DNA of 64,000 bases, taken from NCBI GenBank assembly GCA_035560005.1, contig DATMAN010000039.1, positions 49,459 to 113,458 of the forward strand. Reading direction: 5' to 3'. Source of the DNA: Burkholderiales bacterium (GTDB lineage Bacteria; Pseudomonadota; Gammaproteobacteria; Burkholderiales; Eutrophovitaceae). The translations under genes and the position numbers were made by a program. Shown in pieces: positions 30,248-39,482 of the stretch. The notes below the pieces were generated by a model. It saw only the letters and a program-made list of their open reading frames with translations, was not told where the DNA came from and made no database searches. The stretch's first letter is position 1. Each line of letters opens with the position of its first letter.

Positions 30248-31261
30248 ATGGCAAGTATAAATCAGAACCGCGGCCGCAACGCCCTGCCGGACTTTCGCAA
30301 CCTGGGCGTGATCCTGCGCACGCTGCTCGGCGTGAGCCTGATGACGCTGGCCGCCGCGGCGCTCGGCACCCATTCGCTGCGGTCCTGGCTGGAGTCGTGG
30401 ATGACGATGATGGTCCTGGTCGCTCCGATCGCCATTTGCTCGCTCGTCGTGCTCGGCGTCGCGACTCCCTGGCTCAGAGTCCTGGATTACCGGCTGGCCG
30501 TGGCGCTGATCGTGATCCTGGAGCTGCTCGTCACCACCCTCGTGACGCAGTTCGCCGCCGGGCTGTTCGACGCGGGCGGCGGCGGATTCGTGCGTCAGTG
30601 GTTCCTGGCCGGACTCGCCACGCTGGTTCTGCTCGGTTACTTCGACCTGCGCAGTCGCGCCTTGTCCCCGGCGGTCACCGAGGCGAGGCTGCAGGCGCTT
30701 CAGGCGCGCATCCGTCCGCATTTCTTCTTCAACAGCATCAACGCGGTGCTATCGCTGGTGCGCAGCGAGCCCAGGCGCGCGGAGGAGGCGCTGCACGACC
30801 TCGCCGAGCTGTTTCGCGTGCTGATGACCGACGGCCGGGACCTGATTCCGCTGCGCCGCGAGCTGGAGATCTGCGAGCAGTACCTGGGCATCGAGCAGCT
30901 GCGCCTGGGCGATCGCCTGCGCGTGGAATGGCGAACCGAAGGCGTGCCCGGCGATGCCATGGTGCCGCCGCTGATGCTGCAGCCGGTGCTTGAGAACGCC
31001 GTCTACCACGGCATCGAGCCGGAGGCCGGCCCCGGCACGGTGACCGTCACGATTCGGCGCTCGGGCGATCATCTGCGCATCAATCTGTGCAATCCCTATC
31101 GCGGGGAGGGCCGCCAGCAGAGCGGCAACCGCATGGCGCTCGCCAATATCCGGGAACGGCTGCAACTGCACTTCGACGCCGAGGCCAACCTCGCCACCCG
31201 CGCCGGCAACGGCGTCTTCGAAGTCGAGATCTCACTCCCCTACGTGAAGGAGAAGCCGTGA
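30248..31261 (+). CDS. algZ: Sensor histidine kinase, AlgZ/FimS-like
   Basis: Membrane sensor of the LytS/AlgZ type (His_kinase domain). 337 residues with four hydrophobic segments in the first 130, the phospho-acceptor His158 in RIRPHFFFNSIN, and the Asn box LENAVYHGIEP. It overlaps the response regulator gene by GTGA. In Pseudomonas this pair sits at the same argH-hemC locus and controls surface functions; the target here is unknown. Confidence 0.9.
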   Translation: MASINQNRGRNALPDFRNLGVILRTLLGVSLMTLAAAALGTHSLRSWLESWMTMMVLVAPIAICSLVVLGVATPWLRVLDYRLAVALIVILELLVTTLVTQFAAGLFDAGGGGFVRQWFLAGLATLVLLGYFDLRSRALSPAVTEARLQALQARIRPHFFFNSINAVLSLVRSEPRRAEEALHDLAELFRVLMTDGRDLIPLRRELEICEQYLGIEQLRLGDRLRVEWRTEGVPGDAMVPPLMLQPVLENAVYHGIEPEAGPGTVTVTIRRSGDHLRINLCNPYRGEGRQQSGNRMALANIRERLQLHFDAEANLATRAGNGVFEVEISLPYVKEKP

Positions 31262-32025
31262 ACCAGACCGGCCAGCGGCTGCGCGTGGCCATCACCGATG
31301 ACGAGACGCCCGCCAGAAGCCGTCTGAAGGATCTGCTTGAGGATATCTCGGGTAGCCTGCCGCTCGAGATCGTCGGAGAAGCGCAGAACGGACGCGAGCT
31401 GCTCGAGCTGCTCGCCGAGAAGCCTGCCGACGTGGTGCTGCTCGACATTCGCATGCCGGGGATGGACGGCATGGAGGCGGCACAGCACTTGATGCGCATG
31501 GACGATCCGCCCTACGTGATCTTCACCACCGCCTACGACGACTACGCGCTCAAGGCCTTCGAGCTGCACGCGATCGACTACCTGGTCAAGCCGATCCGGC
31601 TGCGGCGGCTGCACGACGCCCTGTCGCGCGCGCGCTCGATCACGCGGCTCTCGCTCGACGTGCTGAACAGCATCCGCCCGGAGCCGCGCACGCATCTTTC
31701 GGTGCAGGAGCGCGGAAAGGTGACTCTGATACCGGTGGAGGAGATTCTCTTTCTGCGCGCGGAGCTGAAGTACGTGACCGTTCGCACGGCCGCGCGCGAG
31801 CACCTGCTCGAGGAATCGCTGGCGCGCCTGGAACAGGAATTCGGCGAGCGCTTCGTGCGCGTTCACCGCAACTGCTTGGTGGCGAGGGCGCATGTGGAAG
31901 GCTTCGAGCGCGAGGCGGGGGAGGGCGAAGGCAGGTGGGTGGTGAAGATGCGCGGATTGGAGGAGCGGCTGCCGGTGAGCCGCCGCCAGCAGTACATCGT
32001 CAAGGAATTCGGGCGCGGGCTGTGA
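31258..32025 (+). CDS. algR: LytTR response regulator, AlgR-like
   Basis: 255 residues from GTG 31258. Receiver domain with acidic pair DD (14-15), phospho-acceptor Asp63 (LLDIRMP) and the Lys of LVKP. The C-terminal LytTR DNA-binding domain covers about 150-250, with FVRVHRNCLV. Partner of AlgZ. A small secreted-protein gene follows with a GTGA overlap. Confidence 0.92.
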   Translation: MNQTGQRLRVAITDDETPARSRLKDLLEDISGSLPLEIVGEAQNGRELLELLAEKPADVVLLDIRMPGMDGMEAAQHLMRMDDPPYVIFTTAYDDYALKAFELHAIDYLVKPIRLRRLHDALSRARSITRLSLDVLNSIRPEPRTHLSVQERGKVTLIPVEEILFLRAELKYVTVRTAAREHLLEESLARLEQEFGERFVRVHRNCLVARAHVEGFEREAGEGEGRWVVKMRGLEERLPVSRRQQYIVKEFGRGL

Positions 32026-32534
32026 GGCTGCCCGGCGTCGTGCTCGGCCTGACGCTGCCCCTCGCGGCGGCTCAGGACCGAGCGATGCCGGCGCCCGGCA
32101 GCCCGCTGGAGGCGCTCGACCGCGGGGCGCATCGCTGCTTCGCCGCGCAAGAGCTGTTGCTGTGCCAGGTAAGCGACGCCGCGCGGTTGCGGATCGAGGG
32201 GGTACCGGTGCGGGCACGTATTCTCGCCTACCGCGGAGGAAGGCTGGAACGCGTGACCACGATCGTGGATGAAGCGCGGTTCGCGGAACTGCTGAGCGCG
32301 CTCGAATCCAGATGGGGACCGGGCGGCCGGTCCACGGAGCGTCTGCGCGCGGGAATGGGCGGCGTATTTCCGAACCTGATGGTGACCTGGCGGTTCGAGG
32401 GCCGCGTCGCGCTGCTCGAACAGTATTACGAACGCGTCACGCAAAGCGCGTTATCGGTCATGGCGCCGGCAGCCTTCGACGTCTACATGAGCGAACGCGA
32501 ACGGCAGCGTGCGGGAGGCATGCGCGATCTGTAG
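32022..32534 (+). CDS. Small secreted protein of unknown function
   Basis: I do not recognise this 170-residue protein. The GTG start at 32022 overlaps the algR stop. The first 18 residues (RLPGVVLGLTLPLAAAQ) look like a signal peptide, so it is probably periplasmic. One Cys pair (AHRCFAAQELLLCQV) may form a disulfide. The rest is mixed alpha/beta without a known motif. Translational coupling to algR suggests a role linked to the two-component system. Confidence 0.65.
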   Translation: MRLPGVVLGLTLPLAAAQDRAMPAPGSPLEALDRGAHRCFAAQELLLCQVSDAARLRIEGVPVRARILAYRGGRLERVTTIVDEARFAELLSALESRWGPGGRSTERLRAGMGGVFPNLMVTWRFEGRVALLEQYYERVTQSALSVMAPAAFDVYMSERERQRAGGMRDL

Positions 32535-32592
32535 TCGGGCGAGCGCTCGCATCGGGTAGACTATCAGCCTTCTGCGTCCGCCGTTCTCCCCA

Positions 32593-33534
32593 TTGAAGTT
32601 TCCTCACCGCATCGTCATCGCCACGCGCGAAAGCCCGCTGGCGCTCTGGCAGGCGAAGCATGTCGCAGAACGCCTGCGGATGCTGCACCCTGGCATGGAG
32701 ACCGTGTTGCTGGGCATGACGACCGAGGGCGATCGCCGGCTCGCTACCTCGCTCGCGACGCTCGGTGGCAAGGGCCTGTTCGTCAAAGAGCTGGAACAGG
32801 CGCTGAGCGAAGGCCGCGCCGATATCGCGGTGCATTCGATGAAGGACGTTCCGATGCATCTGCCCGCGGGATTTGCGATCGCCGCCATCACCGAGCGCGA
32901 GGACCCGCGCGATGCCCTGGTATCGAACGGGTTTCGCCGACTCTCCGAGCTGCCATCCGGCGCGCGCGTCGGCACTTCCAGCCTGCGTCGCGAAAGCCAG
33001 TTGCGCGCGCGCCACGCCCGGCTGCAGGTATTGCCCCTGCGCGGCAATGTGCACACGCGCCTGCGCAAGCTCGACGAAGGCCGGTTCGAAGCGGTGGTGC
33101 TGGCGGCTGCGGGCCTGAAGCGGCTCGGCCTGCAAGCGCGGATCAGTTGCCTGCTGGAGCCCGTGGAGAGCCTGCCGGCGGTCGGTCAGGGCGCTTTGGG
33201 GGTCGAATGCCGCGCGGAGCGCGTCGACCTGATCGAACTGCTTGCACCGCTGAACCACCCGCCGTCGCGCTGGTGCGTGGAAGCCGAGCGGGCGTTGTCG
33301 CGCGCACTGGCCGGAAGCTGCACTGTTCCGCTGGGTGCGCTGGCCCGATTCGAAGGAACCGAAGTACGGCTGCGCGGCTTCGTGGCGGCTGCCGATGGCA
33401 GCCGAATGATCTATGACGAAGCGAGTGCCTCGGGACACGACTCGCCCGAGGCGCTGGGCCAGGCGCTGGCCGGCAAACTCATTGCGAAGGGGGCGCGCGA
33501 AGTATTGGCGATGACGTCGCTGCCCAGGGAATGA
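32593..33534 (+). CDS. hemC: Porphobilinogen deaminase
   Basis: Polymerises four porphobilinogens to hydroxymethylbilane. 313 residues from a TTG start; no nearer ATG precedes RIVIATRESPLALWQ. The dipyrromethane cofactor is held by Cys243 (LAGSCTVPLGA). Active-site HSMKDVP near 81-87 and GTSSLRR near 127 are present. First gene of hemCDXY. Confidence 0.96.
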   Translation: MKFPHRIVIATRESPLALWQAKHVAERLRMLHPGMETVLLGMTTEGDRRLATSLATLGGKGLFVKELEQALSEGRADIAVHSMKDVPMHLPAGFAIAAITEREDPRDALVSNGFRRLSELPSGARVGTSSLRRESQLRARHARLQVLPLRGNVHTRLRKLDEGRFEAVVLAAAGLKRLGLQARISCLLEPVESLPAVGQGALGVECRAERVDLIELLAPLNHPPSRWCVEAERALSRALAGSCTVPLGALARFEGTEVRLRGFVAAADGSRMIYDEASASGHDSPEALGQALAGKLIAKGAREVLAMTSLPRE

Positions 33535-34310
33535 ACCCTCCCCTGTCCGGACTCACCGTGCTGGTGACGCGCCCGTTGCCGCAAGCGCACGCGCTGGCGC
33601 AAACGCTGTATGACCTGGGAGCCGGGCCGGTGATCTTCCCGGGCATGGAGATCGAGCCGGTGCAAGACGCGCGGCTCGCGTCCGCGCTGCGCGAGATCGA
33701 GCGGGCGGAGGTGGTCGTCTTCGTCAGCCCCAGCGCGGCCCGAATCGGCATGGCGCTGGTCCGGTCAGCCGGCGGGCTGCCGCGCCGCGCGCTTGTGGCC
33801 GCCGTGGGACCGGGCACTGCGCGGGCGTTGAGCGATGAGGGCGTGACCCAGGTGCTGATGCCGAACGAGGGTTACGACAGCGCAGCGCTCGCCCGTCACC
33901 CTGCGTTGCAGGCGGTCGCGGGCAAGTGCATCGTCGTGTTCCGCGGAGAGGGCGGCCGGGAGCATCTGCTCGACACGCTTCGCGAACGCGGAGCGCGCGT
34001 CGTGCTGGCGCAGTGCTATCGGCGTGTACGACCTTCGGGGCGGTTCGCCGACGCGCTGGCGCGGTGGAATCGCGACGAGGCGGTGTGGACCGCGACCAGC
34101 AGCGAGATCGTCGACAATCTGTTTGCGGTGGCCGGAGAGACGGGTTCTGCATTGTTGCGCAGCAAAGTATTATTCGTTCCTCATGCGCGAATCGCGGCGC
34201 GAGCCTTCGCGCACGGGGTGCAGCGCATCTTCGTGACCGGACCGGGAGACGCCGGGCTGGTGGCCGGGCTGAAGACCTGGCGCCTCGGGCTGCGCGACGA
34301 TCGGAATTGA
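33531..34310 (+). CDS. hemD: Uroporphyrinogen-III synthase
   Basis: Closes and inverts ring D of hydroxymethylbilane. 259 residues, divergent in sequence as usual for HemD, with the VFVSPSAAR motif near residue 63 and TATSSEIVDNL near 185. The ATG overlaps the hemC stop. Confidence 0.9.
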   Translation: MNPPLSGLTVLVTRPLPQAHALAQTLYDLGAGPVIFPGMEIEPVQDARLASALREIERAEVVVFVSPSAARIGMALVRSAGGLPRRALVAAVGPGTARALSDEGVTQVLMPNEGYDSAALARHPALQAVAGKCIVVFRGEGGREHLLDTLRERGARVVLAQCYRRVRPSGRFADALARWNRDEAVWTATSSEIVDNLFAVAGETGSALLRSKVLFVPHARIAARAFAHGVQRIFVTGPGDAGLVAGLKTWRLGLRDDRN

Positions 34311-34318
34311 AGAGCCAG

Positions 34319-35386
34319 ATGAGCGAACGAATACCTGCCCAGGCTTCCCAAGGCGCCGAACCCGCCGGCACGCCTCGAACAGAGTCGCCACCGCGCCGTG
34401 GCGTCCTTGGCGCGCTCGCCCTTCTGATCGCAGTGGCCGCCGCCGGGATCTCCGCGTGGCAGTGGCATGAGGCGCGGGCGACGCGCGCCGCCCTGGAGCA
34501 GGAACTGGCGAAGAGGCTCTCGGAGATCGAAGCGGCCGCGCGCGACGCGCGCGCCCAGGCCGAGCAGGCGCGGGGCGGCCTGCGCGATATCGAGGCGCGC
34601 CTGGGCCAGATGGAGGCGCGCCTCATCGAGAGCCAGAGCCAGCGCCACGCGCTGGAGGTGCTCTACCAGGAACTGTCCCGTTCCAGAGACGAATGGGTAT
34701 TGGCGGAAGTCGAGCAGATCCTGCTGCTTGCGAGCCAGCAACTGCAACTTGCCGGCAACGTGAAGGCCGCGCTGCTCGCCCTGGAGACGGCGGATGCACG
34801 GCTGGCGCGCGCCGACCGCCCGCAATTAACCCAGTTGCGCCGCGTGATCGGCACGGACATCGAACGCCTCAAGGCGGCGCCCAGCGTGGACGTGACCGGG
34901 ATGGGCCTGAAGCTGGAACGAGTCCTGGGGGCGATCGATACGCTGCCGCTCGCCGCCGAAGCACGCGCGGTGCCCGCCTCGGCGGAGGAAGCGGCGGGCG
35001 CTCCGGCGAGCAGGTGGCGCCGGCTGCTGGCGGAGTTGAAGGAAGACATCAAGGGACTGGTGCGCATCCAGCGCATCGAGGCACCGCAGACGCTGCTGCT
35101 TTCCCCCGAGCACGCCTTTTTCCTGCGCGAGAACCTGAAGCTGCGCCTGCTCACCGCGCGCTTGGCGCTGCTGTCGCGCGACGGCGCGAGCTTCAGGACC
35201 GATATCTCGGCGGCGATCGGGTGGCTCAGGCGCCACTTCGATCCGGCATCCCGGCAGGTCGGCGCGGTGCTCGAAACTCTCGACCAGTTGGCGCGTACCG
35301 ACATCGGGGCCGAGCCGCCGAGCATCAACGCCAGCCTGGAGGCGGCGCGCAACCTGCGTTTCGTGCGCGAACGAAGCATGCGCTGA
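34319..35386 (+). CDS. hemX: HemX-like membrane protein (uroporphyrinogen-III C-methyltransferase family name)
   Basis: 355 residues from ATG 34319. A Pro-rich N terminus, one membrane segment (about 28-46), a long coiled coil (about 48-110) and the HemX/DUF513 core (LYQELSRSRDEWVLAEVEQ). Despite the historic name, no methyltransferase motif is visible. Sits between hemD and hemY as in other proteobacteria. Confidence 0.9.
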   Translation: MSERIPAQASQGAEPAGTPRTESPPRRGVLGALALLIAVAAAGISAWQWHEARATRAALEQELAKRLSEIEAAARDARAQAEQARGGLRDIEARLGQMEARLIESQSQRHALEVLYQELSRSRDEWVLAEVEQILLLASQQLQLAGNVKAALLALETADARLARADRPQLTQLRRVIGTDIERLKAAPSVDVTGMGLKLERVLGAIDTLPLAAEARAVPASAEEAAGAPASRWRRLLAELKEDIKGLVRIQRIEAPQTLLLSPEHAFFLRENLKLRLLTARLALLSRDGASFRTDISAAIGWLRRHFDPASRQVGAVLETLDQLARTDIGAEPPSINASLEAARNLRFVRERSMR

Positions 35387-35395
35387 GACTCCGCC

Positions 35396-36604
35396 GTGCG
35401 CTGGTTGATCTGGCTACTGCTGCTCGCCGCGGCCGCCGTGGGGCTGACGCTCGCCGCGCGCCTGGGCGAGGGTTACGTCCTGCTGGTCGTGCCCCCGTGG
35501 CGCATCGATCTGTCGCTCAACATCGCGGTGCTCCTGGTGGCGTTCATCGTGGTGGCCGGCTATTTCCTGCTGCACGCGGTGACGATCACGCTCACCATGC
35601 CGTCGCGCGTGCGCGACTTTCAGCGGCGCCGCGCGCAGAAGCGGGCACGGGAGACCTTCGCGGAAGCCCTGCGCAGCTATTTCGAGGGCCGCCTCGGCAA
35701 GGCGGAGCGGGCGGCGCGTGCCGCGCTGGAACTGGGCGAACAGCCCGTGCTCTCGGCCATCCTGGCGGCGCGCGCCGCACACGGGCTGCGCAACTACGCC
35801 GCGCGCGACGAGTATCTGGCCCGCGCCGCCGAAGTCGATCCGGACGGCGAGGACGTGCGCCTGGTCGCGCAGGCCGAGATGCTGCTGGAAGAGCGTCGGT
35901 ATCACGATGCGCTGGACGTGCTGCGCCGGTTGCCGCGCAAGCACACCGCGGCGCTGCGCCTTGAGTTGCGCGCGCAGCAGCTGGCCCGGAACTGGGACCA
36001 GGTGTTGCAGCTGCTGCCACAGTTGGAGAAGCGCAAGGTATTCGACGCGCCGGTCATGGAACAGATCAGGCGCCACGCCTATATCGAGAACCTCAAGCGC
36101 AAGGCGCTCGATGCGCAGTCGCTGCGCGACTACTGGGCCAGAATGCCGGCCGAGCAGAGACGCGAGCCACGGATCGCCGCGACGGCCGCGCAGTGCTTCG
36201 CTGCGCTGGGCGGCTGCGCCGAAGCGCAGCGCATCATCGAGGAGGCGCTCGAGGCGCAGTGGGATTCCAGCCTGCTCGCGCTCTATTCCGAGTGTCCGGG
36301 CGCCGAAGTGACGCAGCAACTGGAGCGCGCGGAGCGCTGGCTCAAAACCCATCCGCGCGACGCGGTGCTGCTCCTGGTGTTGGGACGGCTGTGCGCGCGT
36401 CAGCAACTGTGGGGCAAGGCCCAGAGTTATCTCGAAGCCAGTCTTTCGATCGAGCCGACGCATTCGGCGTACCTGGAACTGGCGCGGTTGTTCGAGCGTA
36501 CCGGCAAGCCGGAAGCGGCGGCGGCCCAGTACCGGCAGGCGCTCGAGCTGACGCTCGATCAGATGAAGCAGCTCGGCGGCGGCCGTCGCCGCCCCGCCCT
36601 TTAG
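35396..36604 (+). CDS. hemY: HemY-like protein with TPR repeats
   Basis: 402 residues from GTG 35396. Two membrane segments in the HemY_N domain (about 2-20 and 40-62), then RRRAQKRARE and TPR-like helices to the C terminus. A haem-biosynthesis-linked membrane protein of unclear biochemical role. This is the proteobacterial HemY, not the Bacillus oxidase of the same name. Confidence 0.92.
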   Translation: MRWLIWLLLLAAAAVGLTLAARLGEGYVLLVVPPWRIDLSLNIAVLLVAFIVVAGYFLLHAVTITLTMPSRVRDFQRRRAQKRARETFAEALRSYFEGRLGKAERAARAALELGEQPVLSAILAARAAHGLRNYAARDEYLARAAEVDPDGEDVRLVAQAEMLLEERRYHDALDVLRRLPRKHTAALRLELRAQQLARNWDQVLQLLPQLEKRKVFDAPVMEQIRRHAYIENLKRKALDAQSLRDYWARMPAEQRREPRIAATAAQCFAALGGCAEAQRIIEEALEAQWDSSLLALYSECPGAEVTQQLERAERWLKTHPRDAVLLLVLGRLCARQQLWGKAQSYLEASLSIEPTHSAYLELARLFERTGKPEAAAAQYRQALELTLDQMKQLGGGRRRPAL

Positions 36605-36668
36605 CCGCGCCAAAGCCGATGCCGCGTTGCCGGCTCCAAGGCGCTCGGCTGGCGGCCTGTAGCGTCCG

Positions 36669-39437
36669 ATGATCAGCCCGCTGCCCGAATCACCCGTCGA
36701 CAAGGACGCTCCGCTGCGCGAGGACATCCGGCTGCTCGGTCGCATCCTCGGCGACACGATCCGGGAGCAGGAAGGCGAGGAAATCTTCGGGCTCATCGAG
36801 CGCACGCGCCAGGACGCGATCCGCTTCCGCCGCGACCGTGATCCGGAAGCCCGACGGGCGCTCGAGTCGACGCTCGACCAGCTTGACGTGGCGCGAGCCA
36901 TCGCGGTGGTCCGCGCCTACAGTTTCTTTTCTCTGCTCGCGAACATCGCCGAGGATCAGCATCACAATCGCCGGCGCCGCGCCCACCAGATCGCGGGCTC
37001 CCCGCCACAGCAGGGGTCGGTCGCCTTTGCGCTTGCACGGGTGCGCGCCGCCGGGCTGGAGCCTGCGGCCATCGAGGATTTCTTCCGGCAGGCTCTGGTT
37101 TCGCCGGTGCTGACCGCTCATCCCACGGAAGTACAGCGCAAGAGCATTCTGGACTGCCAGGCCGACATCGCGCGGGCGCTCACGGAGCGCGACCGGCTGC
37201 GCTTGACGCCCGAGGAGCAGGCGCGCAACGAGGACGACCTGCGGCGCGCGGTGCTCACCTTGTGGCAGACCCGGGTGCTGCGCGAACTGCGTCTGACCGT
37301 CAACGACGAGATCGAGAACGGTCTTTCCTACTACCGCTGCACGTTCTTTCGCGAGGTGCCCAGGCTCTATGCCGACATCGAGGATGCACTCGGCGGGCTC
37401 GCCGGTGGTCCGGTGAAAGTCGCGAGCTTCCTGCGGATCGGCAGCTGGATCGGGGGTGACCGCGACGGCAACCCCTACGTCACGCACGAGGTCCTGCGCC
37501 ACGCCTTGATGCGGCAATCCTCCACGGCGATGGATTTCTACTTCGAGGAAGTGCATCGCCTCGGTGCGGAGCTGTCGCAGTCGCTGCGCCTAGTGGGCGT
37601 CACTGCGGAGCTGGAGGCGCTCGCAGCCGCGTCCCCGGATAGCTCGGCGCACCGGCGCGACGAACCCTACCGGCGGGCGCTGATCGGCATCTATTCGCGC
37701 CTCGCGCAGACTTCCAGGAACCTCGATCACCATCTGCCGGACCGCCGTCCGGTCGGTCCCGCGCGCCCCTACGCATCGGCCGAGGAGTTCAGGCGCGATC
37801 TCGATGTGATCGCCGCGTCCCTGGAAAGCAACGGCGCGGCGCGCGTCGCCCGAGGAAGACTGCGCCATCTGCGGCGCGCGCTGGAGGTGTTCGGCTTTCA
37901 CCTGGCCCCGTTGGACATGCGCCAGCATTCCAGCGTGCACGAGACAGTGGTCGGCGAACTGTTCGCCCGCGGTGCGCAGCGTCCGGGCTACCAGGAGCTG
38001 CCGGAGGCGCAGCGCGTGCAATGGCTGCTCGCCGAGCTGGCGATCCCCAGGCCGCTGCGCTCGCCCCATATCGAGTACAGCGAAGCCACGGCCGCGGAAC
38101 TGGCGATCCTCGACACGGCTGCGCAACTGCAGCGGCGCTTCGGCAGCCACGCGCTGCCCAGCTACATCGTGTCCAAGACCGACGGTGTGAGCGACCTGCT
38201 GGAAGCCGCCTTGCTGCTCAAGGAATCGGGAATGCTGCAGCCAGGCACTGGGCCGCGCCTGGACCTGAACATCGTTCCCCTTTTCGAGACCATCGCCGAT
38301 CTGCGCGGCTGCGGGGCGGTCATGGAGGCGCTCTTCTCGCTGCCTTTCTACCGGCAACTGCTGCAATGCCGGGACGACGTGCAAGAAGTGATGCTGGGCT
38401 ATTCGGACAGCAACAAGGATGGCGGCTTCCTGACCGCCAATTGGGAGTTGTACAAGGCCGAGGTCGCACTGGTCGACGTGTTTCGGCGCTACGACGTGCG
38501 GCTGCGGTTGTTCCACGGGCGCGGCGGCACGGTGGGCCGGGGAGGCGGGCCGAGCTACGAGGCGATCCTCGCGCAGCCGCCCGGCAGTGTGGCCGCGCAG
38601 ATCCGGATCACCGAGCAGGGGGAGGTCATCGCCAGCAAGTACTCCGATCCGGAGATCGGGCGGCGCAACCTGGAGACGCTGGTCGCCGCCACGCTCGAGG
38701 CGAGCATCCTGCCCTCGGCAGACCGCAGCGCGCAGCAACCCGAATACCACGAGGCGATGGAGCGGCTCAGCAGCCGCGCCTGTATCGAGTACCGCTCCCT
38801 GGTCTACGAGACCCCGGGATTCGTGGACTTCTTCCGCGCCGCCACGCCCATCGCGGAGATCGCGGACCTGCACGTGGGCAGCCGCCCGGCCTCGCGCAGG
38901 CAATCGGACCGCATCGAGGATCTGCGGGCCATCCCCTGGGTGTTCTCTTGGTCGCTAGCGCGCATCATGCTGCCGGGCTGGTACGGTGTGGGCTCCGCGA
39001 TCGAGGACTGGATCGGCACCCACGGCGACCGCGGCTTGCGGTTGCTCAAGGACATGCATGCCGCATGGCCGTTCTTCCGGGTGCTGCTGTCCAACATGGA
39101 CATGCTGCTCGCCAAGAGCGACATCGGCATCGCATCGCGCTATGCCGAACTGGTGGAAGACGCCGGGCTGCGGCAGCGGATCTTTTCGCGCATCCACGAT
39201 GAGTGGCATCGGACCGTGCGCTGGTTGCTGGAAATCTCTGGGCAGAAGGAGCTACTGGAGCGCAATCCGGCGCTGGCGAGAAGCCTGCGCAACCGCTCGC
39301 CGTATATCGACCCGCTCAATCACCTGCAGGTCGAGTTGCTGCGCCGCTACCGGGGGGGCGAACGACACGACCGGCTCAAGCGCGCGATCCTGCTCACCAT
39401 CAACGGTATCGCGGCCGGACTGCGCAACAGCGGCTAG
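36669..39437 (+). CDS. ppc: Phosphoenolpyruvate carboxylase
   Basis: Carboxylates PEP to oxaloacetate, refilling the TCA cycle. 922 residues. Active-site signature LTAHPTEVQRKS near residue 150, YSDSNKDGG near 578, and FHGRGGTVGRGGGPS near 616. Length and motifs are canonical. 64 bases separate it from hemY. Confidence 0.97.
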   Translation: MISPLPESPVDKDAPLREDIRLLGRILGDTIREQEGEEIFGLIERTRQDAIRFRRDRDPEARRALESTLDQLDVARAIAVVRAYSFFSLLANIAEDQHHNRRRRAHQIAGSPPQQGSVAFALARVRAAGLEPAAIEDFFRQALVSPVLTAHPTEVQRKSILDCQADIARALTERDRLRLTPEEQARNEDDLRRAVLTLWQTRVLRELRLTVNDEIENGLSYYRCTFFREVPRLYADIEDALGGLAGGPVKVASFLRIGSWIGGDRDGNPYVTHEVLRHALMRQSSTAMDFYFEEVHRLGAELSQSLRLVGVTAELEALAAASPDSSAHRRDEPYRRALIGIYSRLAQTSRNLDHHLPDRRPVGPARPYASAEEFRRDLDVIAASLESNGAARVARGRLRHLRRALEVFGFHLAPLDMRQHSSVHETVVGELFARGAQRPGYQELPEAQRVQWLLAELAIPRPLRSPHIEYSEATAAELAILDTAAQLQRRFGSHALPSYIVSKTDGVSDLLEAALLLKESGMLQPGTGPRLDLNIVPLFETIADLRGCGAVMEALFSLPFYRQLLQCRDDVQEVMLGYSDSNKDGGFLTANWELYKAEVALVDVFRRYDVRLRLFHGRGGTVGRGGGPSYEAILAQPPGSVAAQIRITEQGEVIASKYSDPEIGRRNLETLVAATLEASILPSADRSAQQPEYHEAMERLSSRACIEYRSLVYETPGFVDFFRAATPIAEIADLHVGSRPASRRQSDRIEDLRAIPWVFSWSLARIMLPGWYGVGSAIEDWIGTHGDRGLRLLKDMHAAWPFFRVLLSNMDMLLAKSDIGIASRYAELVEDAGLRQRIFSRIHDEWHRTVRWLLEISGQKELLERNPALARSLRNRSPYIDPLNHLQVELLRRYRGGERHDRLKRAILLTINGIAAGLRNSG

Positions 39438-39482
39438 GAGTCGAGCACGCAGAGCCGGCGGCGCTTGAACCGGCGCCGGTGC

